Positions 33,710 through 41,964 of a stretch of 64,000 bases of DNA are shown here, piece by piece. Source of the stretch: Chitinophaga sp. CF118 (GTDB taxonomy: Bacteria; Bacteroidota; Bacteroidia; Chitinophagales; Chitinophagaceae). Where the stretch lies: contig NZ_FOMK01000004.1 of NCBI RefSeq assembly GCF_900112615.1, forward strand, positions 372,001 to 436,000, in the 5' to 3' direction. Within the stretch, counting starts at the first letter, position 1. Each line of letters starts with the position of its first letter. Below the pieces are notes generated by a model, which made no database searches, was not told the origin of the DNA, and saw only the letters and a program-made list of their open reading frames with translations. Both the position numbers and the translations under genes were made by a program.

Positions 33710-34126
33710 ATGAAAAACTCCAATAAAGACTATGCCATCATTGCCGGTGTGAGTGCAATTGCTGGTTCAAGGACCTCATTGGCACCTGCGCTGTTATTCC
33801 CCAATAGCAAGGCACTTACTTTTATGGCGGCCTCAGAATTATATGTTGATAAACTACCTGGTACTGGTGATCGTATTCAAAAAGAAGGCCTCATAGGACG
33901 GGGAATTTCGGGTGCTATCAGTGGTGCAGTGCTAAGCAGGCGTAAACACAGAAATCCCTGGTTTGGAGCCTTATTAGGGGCAGCGGCGGCATTTACCGGC
34001 GCCTACATCACATTTTATGCCCGTAAACAGTTCGGAAAAAGAACGGGCACTCCTGACCCTATAGTGGGACTTGTGGAAGATGTAGCTATGATTTGTATAG
34101 GAACATTTTTGCTGGAAGAGGAATAG
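33710..34126 (+). CDS. DUF4126-family small membrane protein
   Basis: A 138-residue protein with glycine/alanine-rich hydrophobic helices (IIAGVSAIAGSRTSLAPALL, GISGAISGAVLS, WFGALLGAAAAFTGAYITF) and the conserved C-terminal GLVEDVAMICIG, as in the DUF4126 family; function unknown. The segment ELYVDKLPGTGDRI is also typical of the family. It stands alone, bracketed by the 11-bp-phased palindromic array upstream and a smaller palindrome of the same design 55 bp downstream. Confidence 0.8.
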   Translation: MKNSNKDYAIIAGVSAIAGSRTSLAPALLFPNSKALTFMAASELYVDKLPGTGDRIQKEGLIGRGISGAISGAVLSRRKHRNPWFGALLGAAAAFTGAYITFYARKQFGKRTGTPDPIVGLVEDVAMICIGTFLLEEE

Positions 34127-34180
34127 TTCTCAGATTCTAACTAAAAAGACGACAACCCGGTATCAGAGAAAGGATAAACA

Positions 34181-34235
34181 GGCTCATCCTACGTTCATCC
34201 TACGTTTTTAACGTAGGATGAACGTAGGATGAGCC
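34181..34235. repeat. Palindrome of 11-bp units (26-bp perfect arms)
   Basis: 34181-34206 and 34210-34235 are perfect reverse complements with a 3-nt loop. The left arm is two copies of the 11-bp unit TCATCCTACGT; the right arm is the inverse copies. The 11-bp register is kept through the centre. It may also terminate transcription of the DUF4126 gene, but the internal repeat structure is that of the array at 33241-33460. Confidence 0.92.
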
Positions 34236-34376
34236 TTATCGGACCTTGTTCAGTTCCTGTTTCAATACTATTCAGAGTATTAAAGATCAATAAAATCGGA
34301 GAGAAATAACTGTTATTTTACTGTTTTTATTTCCTGGAAATTACTGTTTGCGTGAATCTGCAGTTGTTAAAACATC

Positions 34377-35846
34377 CTAGTAATAACCAGGATTCTGTAC
34401 ATACAATCCCGCCTTTGCCGAGATCTCCACAGCCGGCACGGGATAAATTACAAAGTTGTTTTCCGCTTTACCTATCGTAGTAATACCATCGCTGGCCACC
34501 CAGTTGTTGATAGTCGTAATAGCATTACCGGAACGAACCAGGTCATTCCAGCGTAATCCTTCTCCTAAGAATTCTTTACGGCGTTCTTCAAACAAGCTTT
34601 CCAATGTAACATCAGCTACCGGAGCAAGGCCTGCTCTGTTACGTACCTTGTTCACAATATCAACCGCATCACTGTGTGTACCCTGACCATGTAAGATACA
34701 TTCTGCCTTCATCAGCAGTATATCAGTGTATCTTAGCACGATATAATTTATTGGCCAGTCGGTTCCACTTGTACCACGTTTAGAATAATCGATATACTTT
34801 TTCACGAAAGGATTAGAATAGCTTAACTGGATATTAAAAGCCTTGCGGATATCTGTAGCATCATAAGAAGCAAGCAGATTCTTTGAGATATTGAAGTTGC
34901 TGGCACCATAACCATTCCCATAGGCATTGGAGATGCCCTGCCCTGTCCAGTAAGCCACTGGCACGAGAAAGCTGGGGAAACCGGCGCCATTGGAACTGCT
35001 CATGAACTGAATATCAAAGATCACTTCTTTGTTGTTCTCATTAGTATACGAGAAGATGGAAGCATAGTCCGCGAGAAACTGATATTGATTACTGCTGATG
35101 ATCTCATTGAACAGTGCAAGTGCTTTATCATATTCGTTACTGTCACGGCCCGGACCTTCTACGCTATAAGTAGGTCCGGAACGGGTGAGATATACCAGTC
35201 CGAGAATCCCTTTAGCAGCATAAGACGTAGCACGGCCAACATCGGCACCGGTATAGGAAGATGGCAGATTAGCAGCTGCATATTCCAGATCTGAGATGAT
35301 AAAGGTATAAACTTCTTCCACTGAACTTCTGGGTACTGCTGCAACCTCTGTTGCGGTCAGCGGTTTGTCTACAACTGGCAATTTCCCGTATAGGCGTAGT
35401 GATTGAAAATAGTAGAAGGCACGCAGATAACGTGCTTCAGCGCTGATCCTTGTACGCAGGGAATCTGTTAGCACACTTCCTTTATTCGTTAATGCATCCA
35501 ATACGGAATTTGCATTGAAGATACCATTGAAGTTATTACTCCATGCAGTTACTATGAACCCGGTGGTGGTTAAGTTGGGAGAAAAGTCATTGATACCCTG
35601 CCAGTCGCGGTTACCATCAGATACTGCGGCAATGTTATCGCTACGCATTTCGCTCAGCCAGAGAGACTGACTGGGGTAATCCTTTAGTTTGCTGTATACA
35701 CCATTGATCGCTTGCAGGAAATCATTGCTGTTGGTATAAAAATTATCGGTAGTTGTATTTGATACAGGATACTGATCCAGCTGTTTAGTACAACTGCTGA
35801 ATACAGTTGTAGCAAAAAGTAATAATAGATATGCTGCTCTTTTCAT
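34377..35846 (-). CDS. RagB/SusD-family nutrient uptake lipoprotein
   Basis: A 489-residue canonical SusD protein (SusD-like_3 plus SusD C-terminal domain). Lipobox FSSC (Cys19), then QLDQYPVSNTTTDNFYTNSNDF, TPR helices with RYLRAFYYFQSLRLYGKLPVVDKPL, and the C-terminal FEERRKEFLGEGLRWNDLVRSG and AEISAK-type ending with VQNPGYY. It differs in subfamily from the two other SusD proteins in the window. It follows SusC by 17 nt. With the GH29-like enzyme upstream, it probably binds a fucose-containing glycan (inference). Confidence 0.94.
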   Translation of the reverse strand: MKRAAYLLLLFATTVFSSCTKQLDQYPVSNTTTDNFYTNSNDFLQAINGVYSKLKDYPSQSLWLSEMRSDNIAAVSDGNRDWQGINDFSPNLTTTGFIVTAWSNNFNGIFNANSVLDALTNKGSVLTDSLRTRISAEARYLRAFYYFQSLRLYGKLPVVDKPLTATEVAAVPRSSVEEVYTFIISDLEYAAANLPSSYTGADVGRATSYAAKGILGLVYLTRSGPTYSVEGPGRDSNEYDKALALFNEIISSNQYQFLADYASIFSYTNENNKEVIFDIQFMSSSNGAGFPSFLVPVAYWTGQGISNAYGNGYGASNFNISKNLLASYDATDIRKAFNIQLSYSNPFVKKYIDYSKRGTSGTDWPINYIVLRYTDILLMKAECILHGQGTHSDAVDIVNKVRNRAGLAPVADVTLESLFEERRKEFLGEGLRWNDLVRSGNAITTINNWVASDGITTIGKAENNFVIYPVPAVEISAKAGLYVQNPGYY

Positions 35847-35863
35847 TGAATGATACTTTAAAA

Positions 35864-38800
35864 TTAGAAGGTAAAGTTTACGCCAAAAGTCACCGTCTTA
35901 CTCAATGGCATTGCACCGTAATCACCAGGCAGGGAATAGCTGCCATTGCCACTGTTATTGGTATTCTGCGCTTCCGGATTTACACCACCTTTATATTTAT
36001 CGCCACTAAACCAGTTTTGCAGAGAGATAGAAGCCCTTGCCGCACTGATCGTTTTTGTTTTAATCAGTCCTTTCAGATTGTATCCCAGGGTAATGTTCTG
36101 CACTCTCCAGAAGTCGGTAGAATATACCCAGTCGGATGTAACATAAGGGACGGTGTAGGTAGATCCAAATTTGCCACGGGGAGCGTTGTAATTCTGATTT
36201 TCGGTTGTCCATCTATCCCGCCAGATCCCCAGTACATTGGCGGTAGTGCTACCGGAAAAATCAATCGCTCTTCCGAAGTAAGACAGGATAGAACCACCAT
36301 GCTGACCATATACCTGTACACCGAGATCAAAATCTTTATATCTGAAATTGTTTGTCAGTCCCCAGGTATATTTTGGTGTTGGCTGTCCATATACTACGCG
36401 ATCGTCTGCATTGATCACGCCATCTTTTTTAGCATCATAATATTTGGTATCTCCTACTGTCTGTTTCGCCAACTTAGCTACGGTAGGATCTGCAATATCA
36501 GCATCTGTTAAGATCCCCTGTGTTTTAGTAATATAATAGCTGAACATTGGCAATCCTTTTTGTAGCACATATGGTGGATTGCTACCACTATAAGCAGAAG
36601 GAATATATACAGGTGCATCACCTTCACCCAGTGATAATACTTTATTGTTATTGAAAGCAATGTTGATATTAGTAGTCCACTGAAAATCTTTCCTGGTGAT
36701 AGTCACAGTATTCAAACCGATTTCAAGCCCCCTGTTCTGTACGGATCCAATGTTCTGTAAGCTGGTGCTGAAACCGCTGGCAGATAAGATAGGAAGGTTC
36801 AGTAACAGGTCTGTATTTTTCTTCTGATATACATCAACAGTTATGTTTACCCTGTTGCGCAGGATACTAGCATCCAAACCTGCATTGTAGGTATTGGAAG
36901 TTTCCCAGCGCAATGCCGGATTAGCCAGACCGGCCACTACCTGACCATTAGCGACTGTAGGTGTATTACCACCAAAGCTGTAATTAGAATTAGACAGTAA
37001 AGGAATAGAGTTGTAATCACCGATATTATTATTGCCGGATTTACCCCAACTCAATCTCAGCTTCAGGTCATCAATAAAGTGTATCTGTTTCAGGAATGGT
37101 TCCTGTGAAATACGCCATCCGATGGATGCAGAAGGAAAAGTACCCCAGCGGTTATTTTCGCCGAATTTAGAAGATGCATCTTTTCTTATGCTGGCAGACA
37201 GCAGGTATTTGCTTTTAAAATCATATTGTACTCTTCCATAGTAAGAGAACAGAGTGTTATTACTTTCCGTTGTGTTACCAGTAACAGTCACACCAGCGGA
37301 ATTAGGGATCGCATTATTCAATGTAGTGATAATGCTGTTGGCAAAACCACCGGCTGTATTAATAGCAAAGGTTTCGTAATGTACATCATTGTATGATACC
37401 CCTGCCACAGCAGAAATATTATGATTGGTAGCAATTGTTTTGCTATAACTCAATGTATTTTCATTCACAAAATTCTGTTTCTTAAATCCGCTATATGAGC
37501 CTGAAGCATTCTTACCCGGATTGGTAATTCTTTCTGTAGCTGCGCCCACAGCCACATAGTCCGGCACATAACGTTTAGCCGTCTGGTTAGCTTCATCATA
37601 GTTCACTGTAGATTTCAGAAACAGTCCTGGTATGATCTGGTATTCTGCATAGATGGAGTTTAATAAGCGCGTACCTTTTACAAGACTGATAGAACGATTC
37701 AGATACGCCACCGGACTAATCAATCTCGCACTGGCCCAGGTATAGGTAGGAAAGTTTCCAGCTCCGGTGAGTACGCCGGCTGTTGATTCTACTACGGGAG
37801 TCATCTGAGCGGCCTTCATGATCTGGTTATCTTTTCCTTCTGCATCGGGAGCATTGGTTACGGAGTAACTCGGAGCAATATTAATCCCGAATTTCAGTTT
37901 CTTGCTGGCAATAGCTTCTATATTAGCGCGGGCACCATAGTTCTTATACTCTGAGTTTAGCACAGTACCTTTCTGGTCGAGATAGTTACCTGAGAAGAAG
38001 TAGTGTACACTTTCAGTTCCTCCACTGGCAGAGATTTCATAATTCTGAAAGGGTGCTTTTCTGAATATTTCATCCTGCCAGTCAACGTATGTCAGACCAG
38101 GATGACCGGGTTGCGACCATCTTTCATCTGCCATGTAAGAAGTATTATATACCCCATCTGCCAATCCTAAAATAGCCCTGCGTTGCGCATTTGTCTGGTC
38201 TGCCGTTCTTCCTGTTCCGGAGTTAACCCAGTTGGTATTAGCTACTTCTGTTGCCATTTTCACCCATTCATCCGCACTCAGGATATCTAATTTCTTAGCC
38301 ACTTTACTAATACCCGATGTAGCATTCAAACTCACCTTCACTTTACCGGACAGTCCTCTTTTCGTGGTGATGATCACCACACCATTGGCTGCACGTGAAC
38401 CATAGATAGCCCCGGCAGCAGCATCTTTCAAAACCTGTACACTTTCAATATCGTTTGGACTGATACTATTTAAAGGATTGTTGTTAAAACCACCACTACC
38501 ATTTGCAGTAGCTACATCCAGTGGAAAACCATCTACTACATATAATGGTTCTGTACCTGCCGTGATAGATCCGGAACCACGCACCAGGATACTAAGCCCC
38601 TGTCCCGGCATTCCTGTTTGCTGCCTTACCTGTACACCGGGCATCTGTCCTATCAGTGCCTGTTCTACCCTGCCCAATGGTCTTTCTATCAGGTGTGTAA
38701 CATCTAGTGTGGTTACTGCCCCAAGGATATCTCCTTTCTTTTGTGTTCCATAACCAACTACCACCACTTCATTTAATGCACTCTGTGACGATCCCAGCTT

Positions 38801-39109
38801 TACCTGAAAGCTCTCCTGATTACCGGCAGGCAGTTCCTGTTTTTCATAGCCTACATAGGAAAATATCAGTACAGCATTCTTATCAGGAACGGCTATCTGA
38901 AAACTACCATCTGCCGCGGTAGACGTCCCTTTTGATGTACCTTTAATCTGTACACTCACTCCGGGTAAAGCCTGTCCTTTGTCATCTGTTACCTTCCCTT
39001 TCTTTATTGGAGTATCCTGTGCGTATGAAGCAACAGACAGGAATAGGATAAGCCACATTAATAAGTACGGCGCACAGAGATTCCTTACACGCCTTCCATG
39101 TTTTTGCAT
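35864..39109 (-). CDS. SusC/RagA-family TonB-dependent transporter (no STN domain)
   Basis: A 1081-residue outer-membrane transporter. After a signal peptide (about 1-30, ending SYAQ) it goes straight to the carboxypeptidase-D-like domain (about 38-110, DDKGQALPGVSVQIKG), then LNEVVVVGYGTQKKG, plug (IYGSRAANGVVIITTKRG) and barrel ending VTFGVNFTF. Absence of an STN domain agrees with absence of FecR and sigma genes here, so this pair must be regulated differently from the other two. A TATATTTG -7 box is present about 170 nt upstream. Confidence 0.94.
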   Translation of the reverse strand: MQKHGRRVRNLCAPYLLMWLILFLSVASYAQDTPIKKGKVTDDKGQALPGVSVQIKGTSKGTSTAADGSFQIAVPDKNAVLIFSYVGYEKQELPAGNQESFQVKLGSSQSALNEVVVVGYGTQKKGDILGAVTTLDVTHLIERPLGRVEQALIGQMPGVQVRQQTGMPGQGLSILVRGSGSITAGTEPLYVVDGFPLDVATANGSGGFNNNPLNSISPNDIESVQVLKDAAAGAIYGSRAANGVVIITTKRGLSGKVKVSLNATSGISKVAKKLDILSADEWVKMATEVANTNWVNSGTGRTADQTNAQRRAILGLADGVYNTSYMADERWSQPGHPGLTYVDWQDEIFRKAPFQNYEISASGGTESVHYFFSGNYLDQKGTVLNSEYKNYGARANIEAIASKKLKFGINIAPSYSVTNAPDAEGKDNQIMKAAQMTPVVESTAGVLTGAGNFPTYTWASARLISPVAYLNRSISLVKGTRLLNSIYAEYQIIPGLFLKSTVNYDEANQTAKRYVPDYVAVGAATERITNPGKNASGSYSGFKKQNFVNENTLSYSKTIATNHNISAVAGVSYNDVHYETFAINTAGGFANSIITTLNNAIPNSAGVTVTGNTTESNNTLFSYYGRVQYDFKSKYLLSASIRKDASSKFGENNRWGTFPSASIGWRISQEPFLKQIHFIDDLKLRLSWGKSGNNNIGDYNSIPLLSNSNYSFGGNTPTVANGQVVAGLANPALRWETSNTYNAGLDASILRNRVNITVDVYQKKNTDLLLNLPILSASGFSTSLQNIGSVQNRGLEIGLNTVTITRKDFQWTTNINIAFNNNKVLSLGEGDAPVYIPSAYSGSNPPYVLQKGLPMFSYYITKTQGILTDADIADPTVAKLAKQTVGDTKYYDAKKDGVINADDRVVYGQPTPKYTWGLTNNFRYKDFDLGVQVYGQHGGSILSYFGRAIDFSGSTTANVLGIWRDRWTTENQNYNAPRGKFGSTYTVPYVTSDWVYSTDFWRVQNITLGYNLKGLIKTKTISAARASISLQNWFSGDKYKGGVNPEAQNTNNSGNGSYSLPGDYGAMPLSKTVTFGVNFTF

Positions 39110-39276
39110 TCTAAGTTGATTTAAATTAAAAAAGGAATCCCACGGGCAATACAGATGTATTTCCCATACTAAAGTTGGTGGCAGAAGTATTGATGGATTA
39201 TTTTACATTAATGGTTTTCTGTTTACAATATGCTGGTCCACATGCTGATTTAGGTAATAGTATGATCACAGTGGTG

Positions 39277-39284
39277 CAAATATA
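39277..39284 (-). promoter_or_regulatory. Candidate -7 box upstream of the third susC
   Basis: The minus strand reads TATATTTG at 39284-39277, matching TAnnTTTG, within the 303-bp gap between the fucosidase gene and susC. No TTTG at the -33 distance was found. It would give a leader of about 160 nt. Nothing else stands out in this gap, which is AT-rich. Confidence 0.38.
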
Positions 39285-39412
39285 CAAAGTCCACTTAATT
39301 AGTAGGGAATTAATTTTGTGGTTATTTTAACTTTTTTAACCTTTCACAAAAAAGCGGATTACCCGGTCTTTTACCCGATAATCCGCTCCTATACAAATAA
39401 GACTACTAATAT

Positions 39413-40813
39413 TTACCTCCTCTCATCATACACTCCTACTTCTGCAATAGCTGGAGCTGCACTACACTCATCTACTGAGATCCGTACTTTATTCCCCCAT
39501 ACCCTGTCGAAACGGTGTATTTTCAATCGTCCTTCACTCTTACTGGCGGCTAATGGTTTCCATATGCCATTTTCATTATACTCCAAATGGTATTTCTTAA
39601 TATTATTACCATCTTCCAAGATAGTGACCATGTTAAAGCTCTTGTCTTTATCAAAGTCTATTTCATACCAGGGTTGCTTCACTGTTTTATTAGACTGCCA
39701 GCTGCTTTTGAAATCATCATCATTAGCGAAGTCCATGATGTTCATATCATCACTCCAGCTGGAATTGCTTGGCTGATGTTTTGCCAGGTTAGAAGATATG
39801 ATTGGTGTTTCTCCTGCTGGCAATACCGGTAATTGTCCTTGTGGCTTCCACAGCTTACCGATCTGTTCTAGTGCAGCTACTGCATTATCATCGATCAAAC
39901 CATCGCGGTTAGGGGCAACATTCAATATGAAATTGCACCACACTTTATTTAACTCTACAAGGTTATCATTTACCAGTTTTGCGGGATCCTTTACAGGTGT
40001 AGTTGGAAAGTTTGTTTTCCAGAACCAGGCTGTGTTAATAGGCAGACAGGATAATGCAGGCAGCTTATTGCTTTCTTTAGAAATATGCTGGCCAGCACCT
40101 TGTTCATAAGATTTAATGTCAGTATAAAATAAACCCTCCGCAGGATACTTCGCTGCATTCAGGTCCATCAGCAGGCAGTTGGGCTGCAGTGATTTTACAA
40201 GGCGATAGACCTCCTCGAAAGGTACATCATCATAAGAGATCCTGGACCAGGGAGCATCCCATCCGTCTATGATTAAAGCAGTGATTTCACCATACTTAGT
40301 AAGCAGCTCTGTGAGCTGTGCTTTGACCATCTCAATATGTTTTTGTGTAATACTGTGTGGACGCAGTTTATGATGTGTATCAAGAATTGAATAATACAAC
40401 ATTACTTTCAATCCTTTTGCCCGGAATGCAGTAGTATATTCTTTTACAACATCTCTCTTCAGCGGACTATTCATCACATTGTAATCTGTTGTTTTTGTAT
40501 CCCAGATACAAAAACCGCTATGATGTTTTGTGGTAAGACAACCATAAGACATATTTGCAGCTTTGGCAGTTGCGGCCCATTGATTACAGTCCAGTTTAGC
40601 GGGATTAAATATAGATGCCGGCGCTTCCGGATCAGGCCAATCCTGATCCATAAAAGTAGGAATGTTAAAATGGATAAACATGCCGAACCGCAGATCTACA
40701 AATTGTTGTTGCAAGGTGGCTAGTGGAGTAGCTGCAGACTTTAATTGTGCTTTCATCATTACAGGTGAAAGCAAAAGAATAGCTAACAGGAAACGTAAAG
40801 AAATTTTCTTCAT
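39413..40813 (-). CDS. GH29-family alpha-L-fucosidase with C-terminal F5/8-type domain
   Basis: A 466-residue secreted glycoside hydrolase. Signal peptide (FLLAILLLSPVMMKAQ), then the GH29 barrel (about 30-330): LRFGMFIHFNIPTF, LTTKHHSGFCIWDT, LKVMLYYSILD and the candidate nucleophile aspartate in ALIIDGWDAPW. The C-terminal 130 residues (WYEIDFDKDKSFNMVTILED to VGVYDERR) look like a discoidin/F5-8 carbohydrate-binding domain. It should release terminal fucose. It lies upstream of the SusCD pair, on the same strand but 303 bp away, so co-transcription is possible but unproven. The acid/base residue could not be assigned by eye. Confidence 0.85.
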   Translation of the reverse strand: MKKISLRFLLAILLLSPVMMKAQLKSAATPLATLQQQFVDLRFGMFIHFNIPTFMDQDWPDPEAPASIFNPAKLDCNQWAATAKAANMSYGCLTTKHHSGFCIWDTKTTDYNVMNSPLKRDVVKEYTTAFRAKGLKVMLYYSILDTHHKLRPHSITQKHIEMVKAQLTELLTKYGEITALIIDGWDAPWSRISYDDVPFEEVYRLVKSLQPNCLLMDLNAAKYPAEGLFYTDIKSYEQGAGQHISKESNKLPALSCLPINTAWFWKTNFPTTPVKDPAKLVNDNLVELNKVWCNFILNVAPNRDGLIDDNAVAALEQIGKLWKPQGQLPVLPAGETPIISSNLAKHQPSNSSWSDDMNIMDFANDDDFKSSWQSNKTVKQPWYEIDFDKDKSFNMVTILEDGNNIKKYHLEYNENGIWKPLAASKSEGRLKIHRFDRVWGNKVRISVDECSAAPAIAEVGVYDERR

Positions 40814-41045
40814 GATGTTTTACAGATTATGAGACCGCTCAAACGTGGTTGAATAATTACCTAAAATAAATGAAACATTCTATGGATAGCAGTGATGCGA
40901 ATACAATATAAAGAAATGCGAATTTATTATTAGTCAATAACTTTAACATAATTACAGCACTGCCCGCTACAAAATGGCGTGGTTTTGGATTAATTTGAAT
41001 TGTACAGGTAATGAAACAAGAGTCATTACAAAAAATACAATACAT

Positions 41046-41900
41046 ATGAAACTTAAAGCCATATTATTATCATTGTCTATTCCTGTCTTATTGTTCTCCT
41101 GCGTCAGTACAAAGAAGTTTAAAGCCTCGCAAGCCCAATATGCTGCACTAACAGGGCAGTATGCCCAGTTGCAGAGCAAATTAGAGGATTGCCAACGTAC
41201 TATGCGCGATTCTACAGAAGCATACCGGCATAGAAACAGTGTGAGCGATGAACGTGTAGAAGGCCTGAAACAAAACAACAGTATATTATTAAATCAGCTG
41301 AAAGATCTGTCTGTAATCACTGGCTCACAGGCTGAAAGTATTAAGAAATCATTGGATAATATTGGTGCAAAAGATGCTTATATACAGGATCTGCAATCAG
41401 CCATAGCGAGAAAAGATTCCCTGAACATGGCGCTGGTAATGAACCTGAAAGGTGCAATTGGGAACCTGGATGACAAGGACATCAACATCAAAGTGGAAAA
41501 AGGTGTGGTATATATCGATATCTCCGACAAACTGTTGTTTGAAAGTGGTAGTTATGATATAACTGCCCGCGCAAAAGAAGTGTTAGGGAAGGTGGCCAAA
41601 GTGCTGAACAACCAACCCGATATCGAGTTCCTGGTAGAAGGTCATACAGATTCCGTTCCATATAAGAAAGGTGTGTTGCTGGATAACTGGGACCTGAGTG
41701 TGAAGAGAGCAACTGCTGTTACCCGGGTACTGCAGAATGACTACGCAATCGCTCCTGCACGTATCACTGCTGCCGGACGTAGCGAATACATTCCTGTAAC
41801 AAGCAACGATACTCCGGAAGGACGTGCTGCTAACCGCCGTACACGTATAGTGATCCTGCCACAGCTTGACCAGTTCTTCAAACTGCTCGAAAAGAAATAA
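41046..41900 (+). CDS. OmpA-family outer-membrane lipoprotein
   Basis: A 284-residue lipoprotein with lipobox LLFSC (Cys19), a coiled-coil region (about 22-120: SQAQYAALTGQYAQLQSKLEDC) and a C-terminal OmpA peptidoglycan-binding domain (about 155-275) with LLFESGSYDI, LVEGHTDSVP and RAANRRTRI. It should tether the outer membrane to the cell wall. The ATG at 41046 is taken as the start because it begins the signal peptide; an upstream in-frame ATG at 40974 adds 24 residues without signal character. Followed by a strong bidirectional terminator. Confidence 0.9.
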   Translation: MKLKAILLSLSIPVLLFSCVSTKKFKASQAQYAALTGQYAQLQSKLEDCQRTMRDSTEAYRHRNSVSDERVEGLKQNNSILLNQLKDLSVITGSQAESIKKSLDNIGAKDAYIQDLQSAIARKDSLNMALVMNLKGAIGNLDDKDINIKVEKGVVYIDISDKLLFESGSYDITARAKEVLGKVAKVLNNQPDIEFLVEGHTDSVPYKKGVLLDNWDLSVKRATAVTRVLQNDYAIAPARITAAGRSEYIPVTSNDTPEGRAANRRTRIVILPQLDQFFKLLEKK

Positions 41901-41913
41901 TAGCACCTCACCA

Positions 41914-41964
41914 TAAATAAAAGAGGCTGGCTTCACAAAATGTGGGTCAGCCTCTTTTTATTTA
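41914..41964. terminator. Bidirectional terminator
   Basis: TAAATAAAAGAGGCTG (41914-41929) pairs with CAGCCTCTTTTTATTTA (41948-41964) with one extra base, around an 18-nt loop. It serves the OmpA gene (stop at 41900, plus) and the beta-barrel gene (stop at 41958, minus, inside the right arm). Confidence 0.88.

Noticed and set aside
35831..36511. 226-codon ORF on the plus strand opposite the end of the third susC
   Set aside because: Lies entirely across a well-supported SusC barrel and C-terminus; no family features.
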